This document shows, in pieces, positions 15,670 to 22,522 of a DNA stretch of 33,313 nucleotides. The stretch lies in assembly GCF_014648675.1 (NCBI RefSeq), contig NZ_BMRO01000024.1, forward strand, positions 1-33,313, read 5' to 3'. The first letter of the stretch is position 1. Every line of letters starts with the position of its first letter. The position numbers and the translations under genes were made by a program. This stretch comes from Actinomadura livida. GTDB lineage: Bacteria; Actinomycetota; Actinomycetes; Streptosporangiales; Streptosporangiaceae. The notes under the pieces were generated by a model. The model worked only from the letters and a program-made list of their open reading frames with translations. It did no database searches and was not told where the DNA came from.

Positions 15670-17235
15670 TTAGGAGAGGGGGCCGGTGACGGCCTCGGCG
15701 GCGGCGACCAGCGAGCCGTCCCGGACCAGCTCGGTCGCGGCGGCGATCTCGGGCGCGAGGTAGCGGTCCGGGCCGGGCGGCGGGACGGCCTCCCGCAGCC
15801 GCGCGACGACGGCGCCGGTCGCCGGGCCGGGCCGCAGCGGGGTGCGCAGGTCCAGCGCCCGCGCGGCGCTGAGGATCTCGATGGCGATCACCTGCGCCAG
15901 CCCGTCGACCGACCGGCGCAGCTTGCGGGCCGCGTTCCAGCCCATCGACACGTGGTCCTCCTGCATGGCCGAGCTCGGGATGGAGTCGGCACTGGCCGGG
16001 GCGGCGCGGCGCTTCAGGTCCGACACGATCGCGGCCTGCGTGTACTGGGCGATCATGTGGCCGGAGTCGACGCCGGGGTCGTCGGCGAGGAACGCGGGCA
16101 GCCCGCCCGAGCGGCCCTTGTCGAGCATCCGGTCGGTGCGCCGCTCCGACATCGACGCGACGTCGGCGGCGGGCACCGCGAGGAAGTCCAGCACGTACGC
16201 GACGGGCGCGCCGTGGAAGTTGCCGTTGGACTCGACCCGGCCGTCCGGCAGCACCACCGGGTTGTCGATGGCGGACGCCAGCTCCCGTCCCGCGACGAGT
16301 TCGGCGTGCGCCAGCGTGTCCCTGGCGGCACCGTTCACCTGGGGTGCGCAGCGCAGCGAGTACGCGTCCTGGACGCGGGTGCAGTCGGGCCCGCGGTGCG
16401 ACTCCATGATCTCCGAGGCGCCCAGCAGCGCCCGCAGGTTCGCCGCCGACGCGGCCTGGCCCGGGTGGGGGCGCAGCTCCTGCAGGTCGGCGGCGAAGAC
16501 CCGGTCGGTGCCGAGCAGCGCCTCGACCGTCATCGCGGCGGCGACGTCGGCGGCCGTGAGGAGCCGGCGCAGGTCGTGGACGGCCATGACGAGCATGCCG
16601 AGCATCCCGTCCGTGCCGTTCAGGAGGGCGAGCCCCTCCTTGGCGCCGAGCTCGACCGGTGCGATCCCGGCCTCCGCCAGCGCGTCCGCCGCGGGCTTCA
16701 GAGCGCCGGCGGCGTCCCGGACCGACCCTTCGCCGATCAGCGCCAGCGCCACGTGCGCGAGCGGGGCGAGGTCCCCGGAGCAGCCGAGGCTGCCGTGCTC
16801 GAAGACCTGGGGCGTGATGCCGGCGTTGAGCAGCGCGGCGAGCGTCCGCGCCGTCGCCGGCTGCACCCCGGTCCGTCCCGTGGCGAGCGTGCGCAGCCGG
16901 AGCAGCATCAGCGCCCGGACGACCTCCCGCTCCACCTCCGGACCCGACCCGGCCGCGTGCGACCGGACGATGTTGAGCTGCAGCTGCGCCCGCAGCTCCG
17001 GGGCGATGTGCCGGGTGGCGAGCGCCCCGAAACCCGTCGAGACCCCGTAGACCGGGGTCGGGCGGGCGGCCAGCTCCTCGACATGGGCCCGCGACTCGCC
17101 GATGAGCTTCAGCGCCGCGTCCGTCAGCGAGACCGCCGCGCCGCCGCGCGCCACCGCCACCACCTGCTCGAACGCCAGCGCCTCGGGGCCGACCTCGATG
17201 ATCTCGTCCGCCATGTCGATGCTCATACCCACCAT
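15670..17235 (-). CDS. hutH: Histidine ammonia-lyase
   Basis: This 521-aa enzyme deaminates histidine to urocanate, the first hut step. VYGVSTGFGALATRHI holds the catalytic Tyr. EHGSLGCSGDLAPLAH contains the triad that forms the MIO electrophile; here it is Cys152-Ser153-Gly154 rather than the common Ala-Ser-Gly, a variant known in Streptomyces HutH. NGTDGMLGML, VQDAYSLRCAPQVNGAARD, ESNGNFHGAPVAY and SAMQEDHVSMGWNAARKL are all standard. I chose ATG 17235 because GGGGACG lies about eight bases upstream; ATGs at 17226 and 17214 are in frame and possible. It is first in the operon and divergent from the IclR gene. Confidence 0.95.
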   Translation of the reverse strand: MVGMSIDMADEIIEVGPEALAFEQVVAVARGGAAVSLTDAALKLIGESRAHVEELAARPTPVYGVSTGFGALATRHIAPELRAQLQLNIVRSHAAGSGPEVEREVVRALMLLRLRTLATGRTGVQPATARTLAALLNAGITPQVFEHGSLGCSGDLAPLAHVALALIGEGSVRDAAGALKPAADALAEAGIAPVELGAKEGLALLNGTDGMLGMLVMAVHDLRRLLTAADVAAAMTVEALLGTDRVFAADLQELRPHPGQAASAANLRALLGASEIMESHRGPDCTRVQDAYSLRCAPQVNGAARDTLAHAELVAGRELASAIDNPVVLPDGRVESNGNFHGAPVAYVLDFLAVPAADVASMSERRTDRMLDKGRSGGLPAFLADDPGVDSGHMIAQYTQAAIVSDLKRRAAPASADSIPSSAMQEDHVSMGWNAARKLRRSVDGLAQVIAIEILSAARALDLRTPLRPGPATGAVVARLREAVPPPGPDRYLAPEIAAATELVRDGSLVAAAEAVTGPLS

Positions 17236-17281
17236 TGGAGCGTCCCCGGCGCCGCGGCGGGAGGGGTGGCGACCGGCGACT

Positions 17282-17297
17282 GTCTCAGATACGAGAC
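17282..17297. promoter_or_regulatory. Putative IclR operator in the hutH/iclR intergenic region
   Basis: GTCTC and GAGAC form a perfect 5-bp dyad around six bases (GTCTCAGATACGAGAC). It overlaps where the iclR -35 would be and lies just upstream of hutH. Size and layout suit IclR-family operators. Binding by the adjacent regulator is inferred. Confidence 0.6.
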
Positions 17298-17305
17298 TAT
17301 TGCGG

Positions 17306-17317
17306 GATAATGGGGCC
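17306..17317 (+). promoter_or_regulatory. iclR -10 element for a putative leaderless mRNA
   Basis: GATAAT at 17306-17311 is followed by six bases and then ATG 17318, which puts the expected transcript start at or next to the A of the ATG. No SD is present. The -35 region is covered by the dyad at 17282-17297. Confidence 0.5.
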
Positions 17318-18079
17318 ATGAGCCAGGTTCCGGCCGCCCGCCGCGCCCTGGCGGTGCTGCGCCTGCTGGCCGCGGCGCCCGGCCCGCTCCCCGCCTCGGC
17401 GATCGCGCGCTCCCTCGGGCTGCCCCGGTCCAGTACGTACCACCTCCTGGCGGCCATGGCCGAGGACGGCTTCGTCACCGCCATCCCGGAGGAGCGCCGC
17501 TGGGGCCTGGGCGTCGCCGCCTTCGAGATCGGGTCCGCCTACCTGCGGCACGAGCCGCTGGAGCGCCTGGCCCGCCCGCTGCTCCGCCGCCTGGTGGACC
17601 GCGTGGGCGAGATCGTCCAGCTGGGCGTCCTGCACGGCGCCGAGACGCTCTACCTGCTCAAGGAGCAGCCGCCCGGCCACGCCACGCTGCTCACCGACGT
17701 GGGCGTCCGCATGCCCGCCCACCTCACGGCGAGCGGCCGCTCGATGCTCGCCCACCTGCCCGCGGCGCAGGTCCGCGCCCTCTTCCCCGGCCGGTTCGTC
17801 GACCGCACCGGGCTGGGGCCCGCGTCCCTGCGCGAACTGCGCCGCGTCCTCGCCGAGGACGCGCGCCGGGGATGGGCGGTGGAGGACGGCCACATCACCG
17901 AGGGCTTCGCGAGCATCGCCGCCTGCGCCTTCGACCACACGGCCCACCCCACGGCGGCGATCACCGTGACGTTCCGCCGCGAGGCCCACCCGCCCGGGAC
18001 ATGGCCCGCCCTGGCGGGTCCGGTCCGCGACACGGCCACCGCCCTGACGACGCGCCTGACCGGCCGGGCGCCGGGCTGA
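17318..18079 (+). CDS. IclR-family regulator, probable controller of the hut operon
   Basis: This 253-aa protein has an N-terminal winged helix-turn-helix (RRALAVLRLLAAAPGPLPASAIARSLGLPRSSTYHLLAAMAEDGFV, residues about 7-52). A C-terminal IclR effector domain follows, with LGVLHGAETLYLLKEQPPGH, VRMPAHLTASGRSMLAHLP, GWAVEDGHITEGFASIAACAFD and PTAAITVTF. It is divergent from hutH across 82 bp that hold a dyad suited to the family, so it most likely senses a histidine-pathway intermediate (urocanate would be the usual inducer, inferred) and represses hutH and itself. The start at ATG 17318 is supported by the -10 placement; the frame runs further upstream into hutH antisense without support. Confidence 0.92.
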   Translation: MSQVPAARRALAVLRLLAAAPGPLPASAIARSLGLPRSSTYHLLAAMAEDGFVTAIPEERRWGLGVAAFEIGSAYLRHEPLERLARPLLRRLVDRVGEIVQLGVLHGAETLYLLKEQPPGHATLLTDVGVRMPAHLTASGRSMLAHLPAAQVRALFPGRFVDRTGLGPASLRELRRVLAEDARRGWAVEDGHITEGFASIAACAFDHTAHPTAAITVTFRREAHPPGTWPALAGPVRDTATALTTRLTGRAPG

Positions 18080-18094
18080 GCCGGTCCCGGAGGG

Positions 18095-18889
18095 TCAGAG
18101 GCCGTATCGGGAGAGGACGTCGCGCTTGCCGCCGGCGAGGAACTTCCGCGTCATCCGGCCGCTGGTGAGCCACTTGATGGCGGCGCCGTTCTTCTTGCTG
18201 GCCAGCATCCGGTCGACCAGGTGGGGCGCGACGTCGTCGACGTGGTCGCACAGGATGTTGAGGATCTTCCGCTGGTCCCGCACCTGCTCCGGTGCCGCCG
18301 CGGCCTCCCGGAGCCAGCCCTCGGTGATGAGCATCCCGGGGCTGACCTGCCCGACCCGGACGTCCGTCCCGTCGACCTCCTTGACCAGCGCGCGGGTGAA
18401 CGAGTCGAGGCCGCGCTTGGTGGCCGAGTACACGCCCATCCCCGGGCGGATCCGGCCGTCGCTGCCGCCGCCCAGGATGTTGAAGACCTGGCCGCCCTTC
18501 CCGCTCATGCCGCGCACGGCGACCTGGGAGCCGTACACGGTGCCGAGCATGTTCGTGGTCACCATCGTCCGGACGTCGGCGGCGGGCGTCTCCGCGATCG
18601 GGCGGGTGGTGTTGGCGACACCGGCGTTGTTGATCCAGAGGTCGACGCCGCCGAGCGCCTCCACGGCGGCGTCCCACAGCTTCTCGACCTGCGCGGGGTC
18701 GGTGACGTCCACGGCGACTCCGTGGACGGCGGCCTCCCCGGCGGCCTCGGGCGCGAGCCGCTCGACGGCGTCGTCCACCGCCGCCCGGGTGCGTCCCGAG
18801 ACGACCACTCCGTGGCCGCGGCGCAGCAGCTCGCGCGCGAGCGCGAACCCGATCCCCTTGGTGCTTCCGGTGACGACTGCCTTCCGCAT
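18095..18889 (-). CDS. Short-chain dehydrogenase/reductase (SDR)
   Basis: This 264-aa classical SDR has VVTGSTKGIGFALARELLRRG (TGxxxGxG, residues 8-15), WINNAGVANTTRPI, and the active-site pattern VYSATKRGLDSFTRAL with a Ser/Gly-rich strand before it. The PGM loop is VGQVSPGMLITEGWLREAA. NAD(P) binding and oxidoreductase activity are expected; the substrate is unknown. ATG 18889 was chosen for its N-terminus (MRKAVVTGS) and GGGAG about seven bases upstream; the frame extends to 18970 without support. A dyad immediately upstream suggests local control. It converges on the IclR gene and follows the TetR gene in the same direction. Confidence 0.92.
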   Translation of the reverse strand: MRKAVVTGSTKGIGFALARELLRRGHGVVVSGRTRAAVDDAVERLAPEAAGEAAVHGVAVDVTDPAQVEKLWDAAVEALGGVDLWINNAGVANTTRPIAETPAADVRTMVTTNMLGTVYGSQVAVRGMSGKGGQVFNILGGGSDGRIRPGMGVYSATKRGLDSFTRALVKEVDGTDVRVGQVSPGMLITEGWLREAAAAPEQVRDQRKILNILCDHVDDVAPHLVDRMLASKKNGAAIKWLTSGRMTRKFLAGGKRDVLSRYGL

Positions 18890-18899
18890 GGCCACTCCC

Positions 18900-18939
18900 G
18901 GGGTAAGCCGGGCCTTACGCCCGGACGGCGTTGATCGTA
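18900..18939 (-). promoter_or_regulatory. Promoter and operator candidate upstream of the SDR gene
   Basis: GGGGTAAG (18900-18907) and CTTACGCC (18914-18921) form a dyad with one mismatch and a 6-bp spacer, ending 11 bases before the SDR start. On the minus strand TACGAT (18939-18934) is a possible -10, which would put the dyad over the transcription start. Confidence 0.4.
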
Positions 18940-19007
18940 CGCACGCCGCGAGCCCCCGCCACAGGCCCAATCCCGCACAGCCGCAGGCTTGATCCGGCCT
19001 GCCGCCG

Positions 19008-19568
19008 TCACGCGTCCGCGGGAGGACGCAACCCGTCGAGCAGGGCCTGGACGATCGGGTCGAGGTAGGCGGCGTCGCCGTCGATCCCGCCGATGGCGAC
19101 GATCATGTCGAGGATCTGCTCCAGGGCGAGGTCGCGGCGGACCTCCCCGGCCTCCTGGGCGGCGGCGAGGAGCCCGCCCCCGGCCGCGAGCACCCTGGCG
19201 CGGTTCCGGCCGAACACGGGGTTGTCGCCGTCGATGTGGGTGAGCAGCTCGGCGGCGATGGGCCGCTTGCCCGCCGTGAAGACGAGGAAGCGCTGCAGCC
19301 AGGCCGTGAACACCGCGCCGGGCGTCTCCCCCTCGGCCGTCCCGGCGGCCGCGCAGACGGCGTCGACCTCGTCCTGGTAGAGGGCCTCCAGGAGCTCCCG
19401 CCGGCTGGCGAAGTTGCGGTAGAGCGTGGCCATGCCGACCCCCGCGCGCCGGGAGATCTCGGCCATGGAGATGTCGTGGTCGGAGCGGGCGAACGCCTCC
19501 CGGGCCACCGCGAGGATCTTCTCGCGGTTGCGCCGGGCATCGGCACGCCGCGTGGGTGCAACGGACAC
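19008..19568 (-). CDS. TetR-family transcriptional regulator
   Basis: This 186-aa protein begins with a TetR helix-turn-helix: RREKILAVAREAFA-like sequence, then ISMAEISRRAGVGMATLYRNFASRRELLEALY (residues about 12-60). The C-terminal ligand domain resembles the SbtR/YbiH-like group, with FTAWLQRFLVFTAGKRPIAAELLTHID. I use GTG 19568 because GGGAAG is just upstream and the extra 25 residues available to 19643 would cover the palindromic operators. It is divergent from an aldo/keto reductase gene, with two overlapping palindromes in the shared promoter, so it very likely represses that gene and itself. The ligand is unknown. Confidence 0.9.
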   Translation of the reverse strand: MSVAPTRRADARRNREKILAVAREAFARSDHDISMAEISRRAGVGMATLYRNFASRRELLEALYQDEVDAVCAAAGTAEGETPGAVFTAWLQRFLVFTAGKRPIAAELLTHIDGDNPVFGRNRARVLAAGGGLLAAAQEAGEVRRDLALEQILDMIVAIGGIDGDAAYLDPIVQALLDGLRPPADA

Positions 19569-19580
19569 GGGCTTCCCAAA

Positions 19581-19607
19581 CGGATAGGCTATCCGGTACA
19601 GTACCGG
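19581..19607. promoter_or_regulatory. Two overlapping 15-bp palindromes: TetR operator
   Basis: CGGATAG-G-CTATCCG (19581-19595) and CCGGTAC-A-GTACCGG (19593-19607) are both perfect and share three bases, with centres 12 bp apart. TACAGT (19597-19602) inside the second is a plausible -10 for the aldo/keto reductase gene. Binding there would block that promoter. The assignment to the adjacent TetR protein is inferred. Confidence 0.75.
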
Positions 19608-19681
19608 AGAGGTTGTTCGTTTACGCGCCTCAGCGTATCCCACCCGTCCGCCGCGACCCGCGGCATTTCGAGGAGTTCTCC

Positions 19682-20719
19682 ATGGACCACCGCCCCCTCG
19701 GGCGCACCGGCGTGGCCGTCAGCCCGTTCTGCCTGGGCACGATGATGTTCGGCGCCTTCGGCAACCCCGACCACGAGGACTCGGTCAAGATCGTCCACCG
19801 CGCGCTCGACGCCGGGATCAACTTCGTCGACACCGCCGACTTCTACTCCGCCGGCGAGTCGGAGCGGATCGTCGGCAAGGCCCTGGCCGGCGGGCGGCGC
19901 GACGGCGTCGTCCTCGCCACGAAGGCCGGGCTGCCGTTCGGCGACGACCCCAACATGCGCGGGACGTCCCGCCGCTGGATCACCCAGGCGGTGGAGGGCT
20001 CGCTGCGCCGGCTGGGCACCGACTGGATCGACCTCTTCCAGATCCACCGCCTCGACCCGGCCGTCGACGTGGACGAGACCCTCGGCGTGCTGTCCGACCT
20101 CGTGCACGCCGGGAAGATCCGGATGTTCGGCACCTCGACGGCCGCCGCCTCCGAGATCGTCGAGGCGCAGTGGACCGCGGAGCGGCGGGGCCGCGAACGC
20201 GTCCGCACCGAGCAGCCGCCGTACAGCATCCTGGCCCGCGCCGCCGAGTACGACGTGCTGCCGACCTGCCTGCGGCACGGCATGGGCGTGCTGACCTACA
20301 GCCCGCTCGCCGGCGGCTGGCTGACCGGCAGGTACCGCAAGGGCCGGGACGTCGAGCCGCCGGGTTCGGTCGCGCGCCGGGAGGGCTTCGCCGCCGTGTA
20401 CGACGCGACGTCGCGGGCCAACGCGGCCAAGCTCGACGCCGCCGAGGCCCTCGCGGTGCTCGCCGAGGAGGCCGGGCTGTCGCTCGTGCAGCTGGCGCTC
20501 GCGTTCGTCACCCGCCACCCGGCGGTCACGTCGGCGATCGTCGGCCCCCGCACGATGGAGCACCTCGACTCGTACCTGGCGGCCGCCGGCGTCGAGCTCT
20601 CCGAAGACGTCCTCGACCGCATCGACGAGATCGTGCCGCCCGGCCACACCGTCAACATCGCCGACAACATGTGGAACACGAGCACGAGGGCCCTGGAGCC
20701 CGCGTCCCGCCGCCGCTGA
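19682..20719 (+). CDS. Aldo/keto reductase
   Basis: This 345-aa TIM-barrel oxidoreductase has the full catalytic tetrad: Asp50 and Tyr55 in FVDTADFYSAGESE, Lys81 in VVLATKAGLPFG, and His122 in DLFQIHRLDP. LGRTGVAVSPFCLGTMMFG opens the protein, and YSPLAGGWLTGRYRKG with SAIVGPRTMEHLDSYLAAAGVEL near the end is the NADPH-binding pattern of the AKR/Kv-beta-like group. ATG 19682 has AGGAG six bases upstream. The frame is open upstream to 19556 only because it runs through the operator region. Control by the divergent TetR regulator is likely; the carbonyl substrate is unknown. Confidence 0.94.
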   Translation: MDHRPLGRTGVAVSPFCLGTMMFGAFGNPDHEDSVKIVHRALDAGINFVDTADFYSAGESERIVGKALAGGRRDGVVLATKAGLPFGDDPNMRGTSRRWITQAVEGSLRRLGTDWIDLFQIHRLDPAVDVDETLGVLSDLVHAGKIRMFGTSTAAASEIVEAQWTAERRGRERVRTEQPPYSILARAAEYDVLPTCLRHGMGVLTYSPLAGGWLTGRYRKGRDVEPPGSVARREGFAAVYDATSRANAAKLDAAEALAVLAEEAGLSLVQLALAFVTRHPAVTSAIVGPRTMEHLDSYLAAAGVELSEDVLDRIDEIVPPGHTVNIADNMWNTSTRALEPASRRR

Positions 20720-20766
20720 GCGGCCCCCTGCCGGCCACGCCGCCCCGGCACGCTGCTCTCAGCGGA

Positions 20767-20781
20767 TCTGCCGCAGGCGGA
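20767..20781. promoter_or_regulatory. PopR-box-like palindrome upstream of the clpP pair
   Basis: TCTGCC-GCA-GGCGGA differs by one base from the PopR site reported for the Streptomyces lividans clpP3 clpP4 promoter (TCTGCC-N3-GGCAGA, from memory of that work). Its centre is 49 bases upstream of the clpP3 ATG. A PopR-like gene follows the pair. Confidence 0.75.
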
Positions 20782-20810
20782 TAGGGCGTGAACCACCGCC
20801 GGCCCCGCCG

Positions 20811-20822
20811 CATAGTCGAGGC
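20811..20822 (+). promoter_or_regulatory. clpP3-like gene -10 element, putative leaderless start
   Basis: CATAGT (20811-20816) is six bases before ATG 20823. The matching -35 position (20788-20793) reads GTGAAC, a poor match, which fits an activator-dependent promoter with the PopR-like box just upstream. Confidence 0.45.
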
Positions 20823-21452
20823 ATGAGCGAGGAACAGAAGATCCCGTTGTTCAACGAACGAGCGCGGCGCGAGCTGTACCAGCAGCGCGTCCTCGTGCTC
20901 GACGGCGGACTCGACGACGACAACGGCACCCTGCTTGCCACCCAGCTGATCACCTTGGCGCGGGAGGACGCGTCCACCGACATCGCGCTGTGGATCCACT
21001 CCCACGGCGGGTCGGTGCCGTCGATGCTCGCGATCCGCGACGTGATGCGGCTCGTCCCCTGCGACGTCTCCACACTGGTGCTCGGCGTCGCCTACAGCGC
21101 GGGCCAGTTCCTGCTGTCGTCGGGGACCCGCGGCAAGCGCCGCGCGATGCCGCACGCCCGCGTGCTGATGCACCAGGGCTCCGCCGGCATCGCCGGCGCG
21201 GCCGTCGACATCGAACTGCAGGCCAACGACCTGCGCCACACCCGCGACACCGTCCTCGGGCTCATCGCCGAGGACACCGGGCAGCCGCTGGAGCGCGTCT
21301 TCGAGGACTCGCTGCACGACCGCTGGTTCACCGCGCGGGAGGCGCTCGACTACGGGTTCATCGACTCGATCGTCACCTCGCTGGACGAGGTCGTGCCCGA
21401 CGCCCGCCGGCGCGTCGGGCTCGGCGTCCCCGCGGAAGGAGCCGCCCGGTGA
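20823..21452 (+). CDS. clpP3: ClpP-family serine protease subunit (ClpP3-like, catalytic)
   Basis: This 209-aa subunit of the Clp protease barrel has an intact triad: Ser92 in LGVAYSAGQFLLSSG, His117 in MPHARVLMHQG and Asp166 in HDRWFTAREALDYGFID. The Ser-His and Ser-Asp offsets of 25 and 74 residues equal those of E. coli ClpP. The oxyanion/substrate strand reads WIHSHGGSVPSML instead of the common YINSPGG. It would form a mixed barrel with the next gene product and work with an AAA+ unfoldase (ClpX/ClpC), which is not in the window. The ORF ends overlapping the next start (GTGA). It is probably activated by the PopR-like protein. The name clpP3 is by analogy with the Streptomyces clpP3 clpP4 popR group. 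Confidence 0.9.
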   Translation: MSEEQKIPLFNERARRELYQQRVLVLDGGLDDDNGTLLATQLITLAREDASTDIALWIHSHGGSVPSMLAIRDVMRLVPCDVSTLVLGVAYSAGQFLLSSGTRGKRRAMPHARVLMHQGSAGIAGAAVDIELQANDLRHTRDTVLGLIAEDTGQPLERVFEDSLHDRWFTAREALDYGFIDSIVTSLDEVVPDARRRVGLGVPAEGAAR

Positions 21453-22051
21453 GCAGCTACACGATCCCCAACGTGATCGCGCAGCACCCCCGCGGTGAGC
21501 GGATCATGGACGTCTACTCCCACCTGCTCACCGAGCGGATCATCTACCTCGGCACCGCCATCGACGCGGGCGTGGCCAACGCCCTCGTCGCGCAGCTGCT
21601 GCACCTGGAGTCCGACAGCCCGGACACCGACATCCAGCTCTACATCAACTGCGAGGGCGGGGACCCGAGCGCGATGCTCGCGGTGTACGACACGCTGCGC
21701 TTCATCCGGTCGCCGGTGGCGACGACGTGCGTGGGGCAGGCGGTCGCCGTCGGCGCGGTGCTCCTCGCGGCGGGCGCCCCCGGCAAGCGCGCCGCGCTCC
21801 CCCACACCCGCGTGGTGCTGCACCAGCCGATGGGGCAGAGCCGCGGCGCGATCCCGGACCTGATCCTGCAGGCGGACGAGGTCGTCCGCGTCCGCGCGGA
21901 CATCGAGGAGATCCTGTCCCGGCACACCGGGCAGGACACCGCGACCCTGCGCGCCGACACCGACCGGGACCGGGTCTTCACCGCGCACGCGGCGCTGGAC
22001 TACGGCCTCATCGACCATGTCCTCGAGGAGCGGCAGCCGCTCCCCGCGTAG
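21449..22051 (+). CDS. clpP4: ClpP-family subunit lacking the catalytic serine (ClpP4-like)
   Basis: This 200-aa ClpP homologue starts at GTG 21449, overlapping the previous stop by four bases. The fold is complete: MDVYSHLLTERIIYLGTAI, DIQLYINCEGGDPSAM, APGKRAALPHTRVVLHQPMGQ and DRDRVFTAHAALDYGLIDHV. The nucleophile motif, normally GQAASMGA, reads GQAVAVGA, so Ala100 (codon GCC) stands at the serine position. His125 and Asp174 are in exact register (offsets 25 and 74). It is therefore expected to be inactive alone and to have a structural or regulatory part in a hetero-oligomer, like ClpR in plants and cyanobacteria. The flanking NCEGGDPSAM is also divergent. Confidence 0.9.
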   Translation: MSSYTIPNVIAQHPRGERIMDVYSHLLTERIIYLGTAIDAGVANALVAQLLHLESDSPDTDIQLYINCEGGDPSAMLAVYDTLRFIRSPVATTCVGQAVAVGAVLLAAGAPGKRAALPHTRVVLHQPMGQSRGAIPDLILQADEVVRVRADIEEILSRHTGQDTATLRADTDRDRVFTAHAALDYGLIDHVLEERQPLPA

Positions 22052-22072
22052 GCACGCCGCCGGGGCGTACCG

Positions 22073-22456
22073 TCACGCGGCCAGCGCGTAGGCGGTCGGC
22101 CCGGCCGGCGCGCTGACCGGGGCGCTGACTGGGGCGCCGACCGGGGCGCCGACCGGGGCGCCGAGGAGGGTCGTCGCGACGGCGAGGGTCAGGTCGGCGA
22201 GCGTCACGTCGAGGGCGCCGGCGACCGCGGCGATCATCTCGCTCGACGGCTCCTTGACCCCGCGCTCCATCTCGGAGAGGTACTGCGGGGAGACCCCGGC
22301 CCGGCGGGCGGTCTCGACCAGGATCTCGCCGCGCTCGGTGCGCAGGCGCCGCAGGCATTCGCCGAGCGCCTCGCGCCACAGCGGCTCCTGGCCGGGCCCG
22401 CCCGGCTCGGGCGGCGTGTCGTCGGCGGGCGGGAACGGTCGGACGATCTCAGCCAT
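22073..22456 (-). CDS. popR: PopR/ClgR-like XRE-type activator with a C-terminal YALAA
   Basis: This 127-aa protein has one helix-turn-helix (residues about 31-89) with LRRLRTERGEILVETARRAGVSPQYLSEMERGVKEPSSEMIAAVAGAL, the pattern of the ClgR/PopR activators of Clp protease genes. It then has a GAPV/SAPV repeat linker and ends in AYALAA, matching the ssrA-tag terminus recognised by ClpX. Streptomyces PopR is known to be degraded by ClpP1P2 in a manner that needs its C-terminal alanines (family knowledge). The gene converges on the clpP pair with a 21-bp gap, and a PopR-like box lies upstream of the pair. The linker is encoded by a 12-bp tandem repeat. Confidence 0.85.
   Translation of the reverse strand: MAEIVRPFPPADDTPPEPGGPGQEPLWREALGECLRRLRTERGEILVETARRAGVSPQYLSEMERGVKEPSSEMIAAVAGALDVTLADLTLAVATTLLGAPVGAPVGAPVSAPVSAPAGPTAYALAA
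22110..22164. repeat. 12-bp in-frame minisatellite in the popR-like gene
   Basis: About 4.5 copies of GCGCYGACYGGG-type units (22110-22121, 22122-22133, 22134-22145, 22146-22157, then a partial copy). Each unit adds four residues (GAPV or SAPV) to the linker between the DNA-binding domain and the C-terminal YALAA. Confidence 0.85.
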
Positions 22457-22522
22457 GCCTCATCGTAAATCGGCCGTCCCGCGATGTCCCGGCCATTCCG
22501 CCCACCGCAGAACGGCCGCCTC

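Noticed and set aside
22110..22164. CRISPR-like or regulatory iterons
   Set aside because: The 12-bp units are in frame within the popR-like gene and encode its linker.
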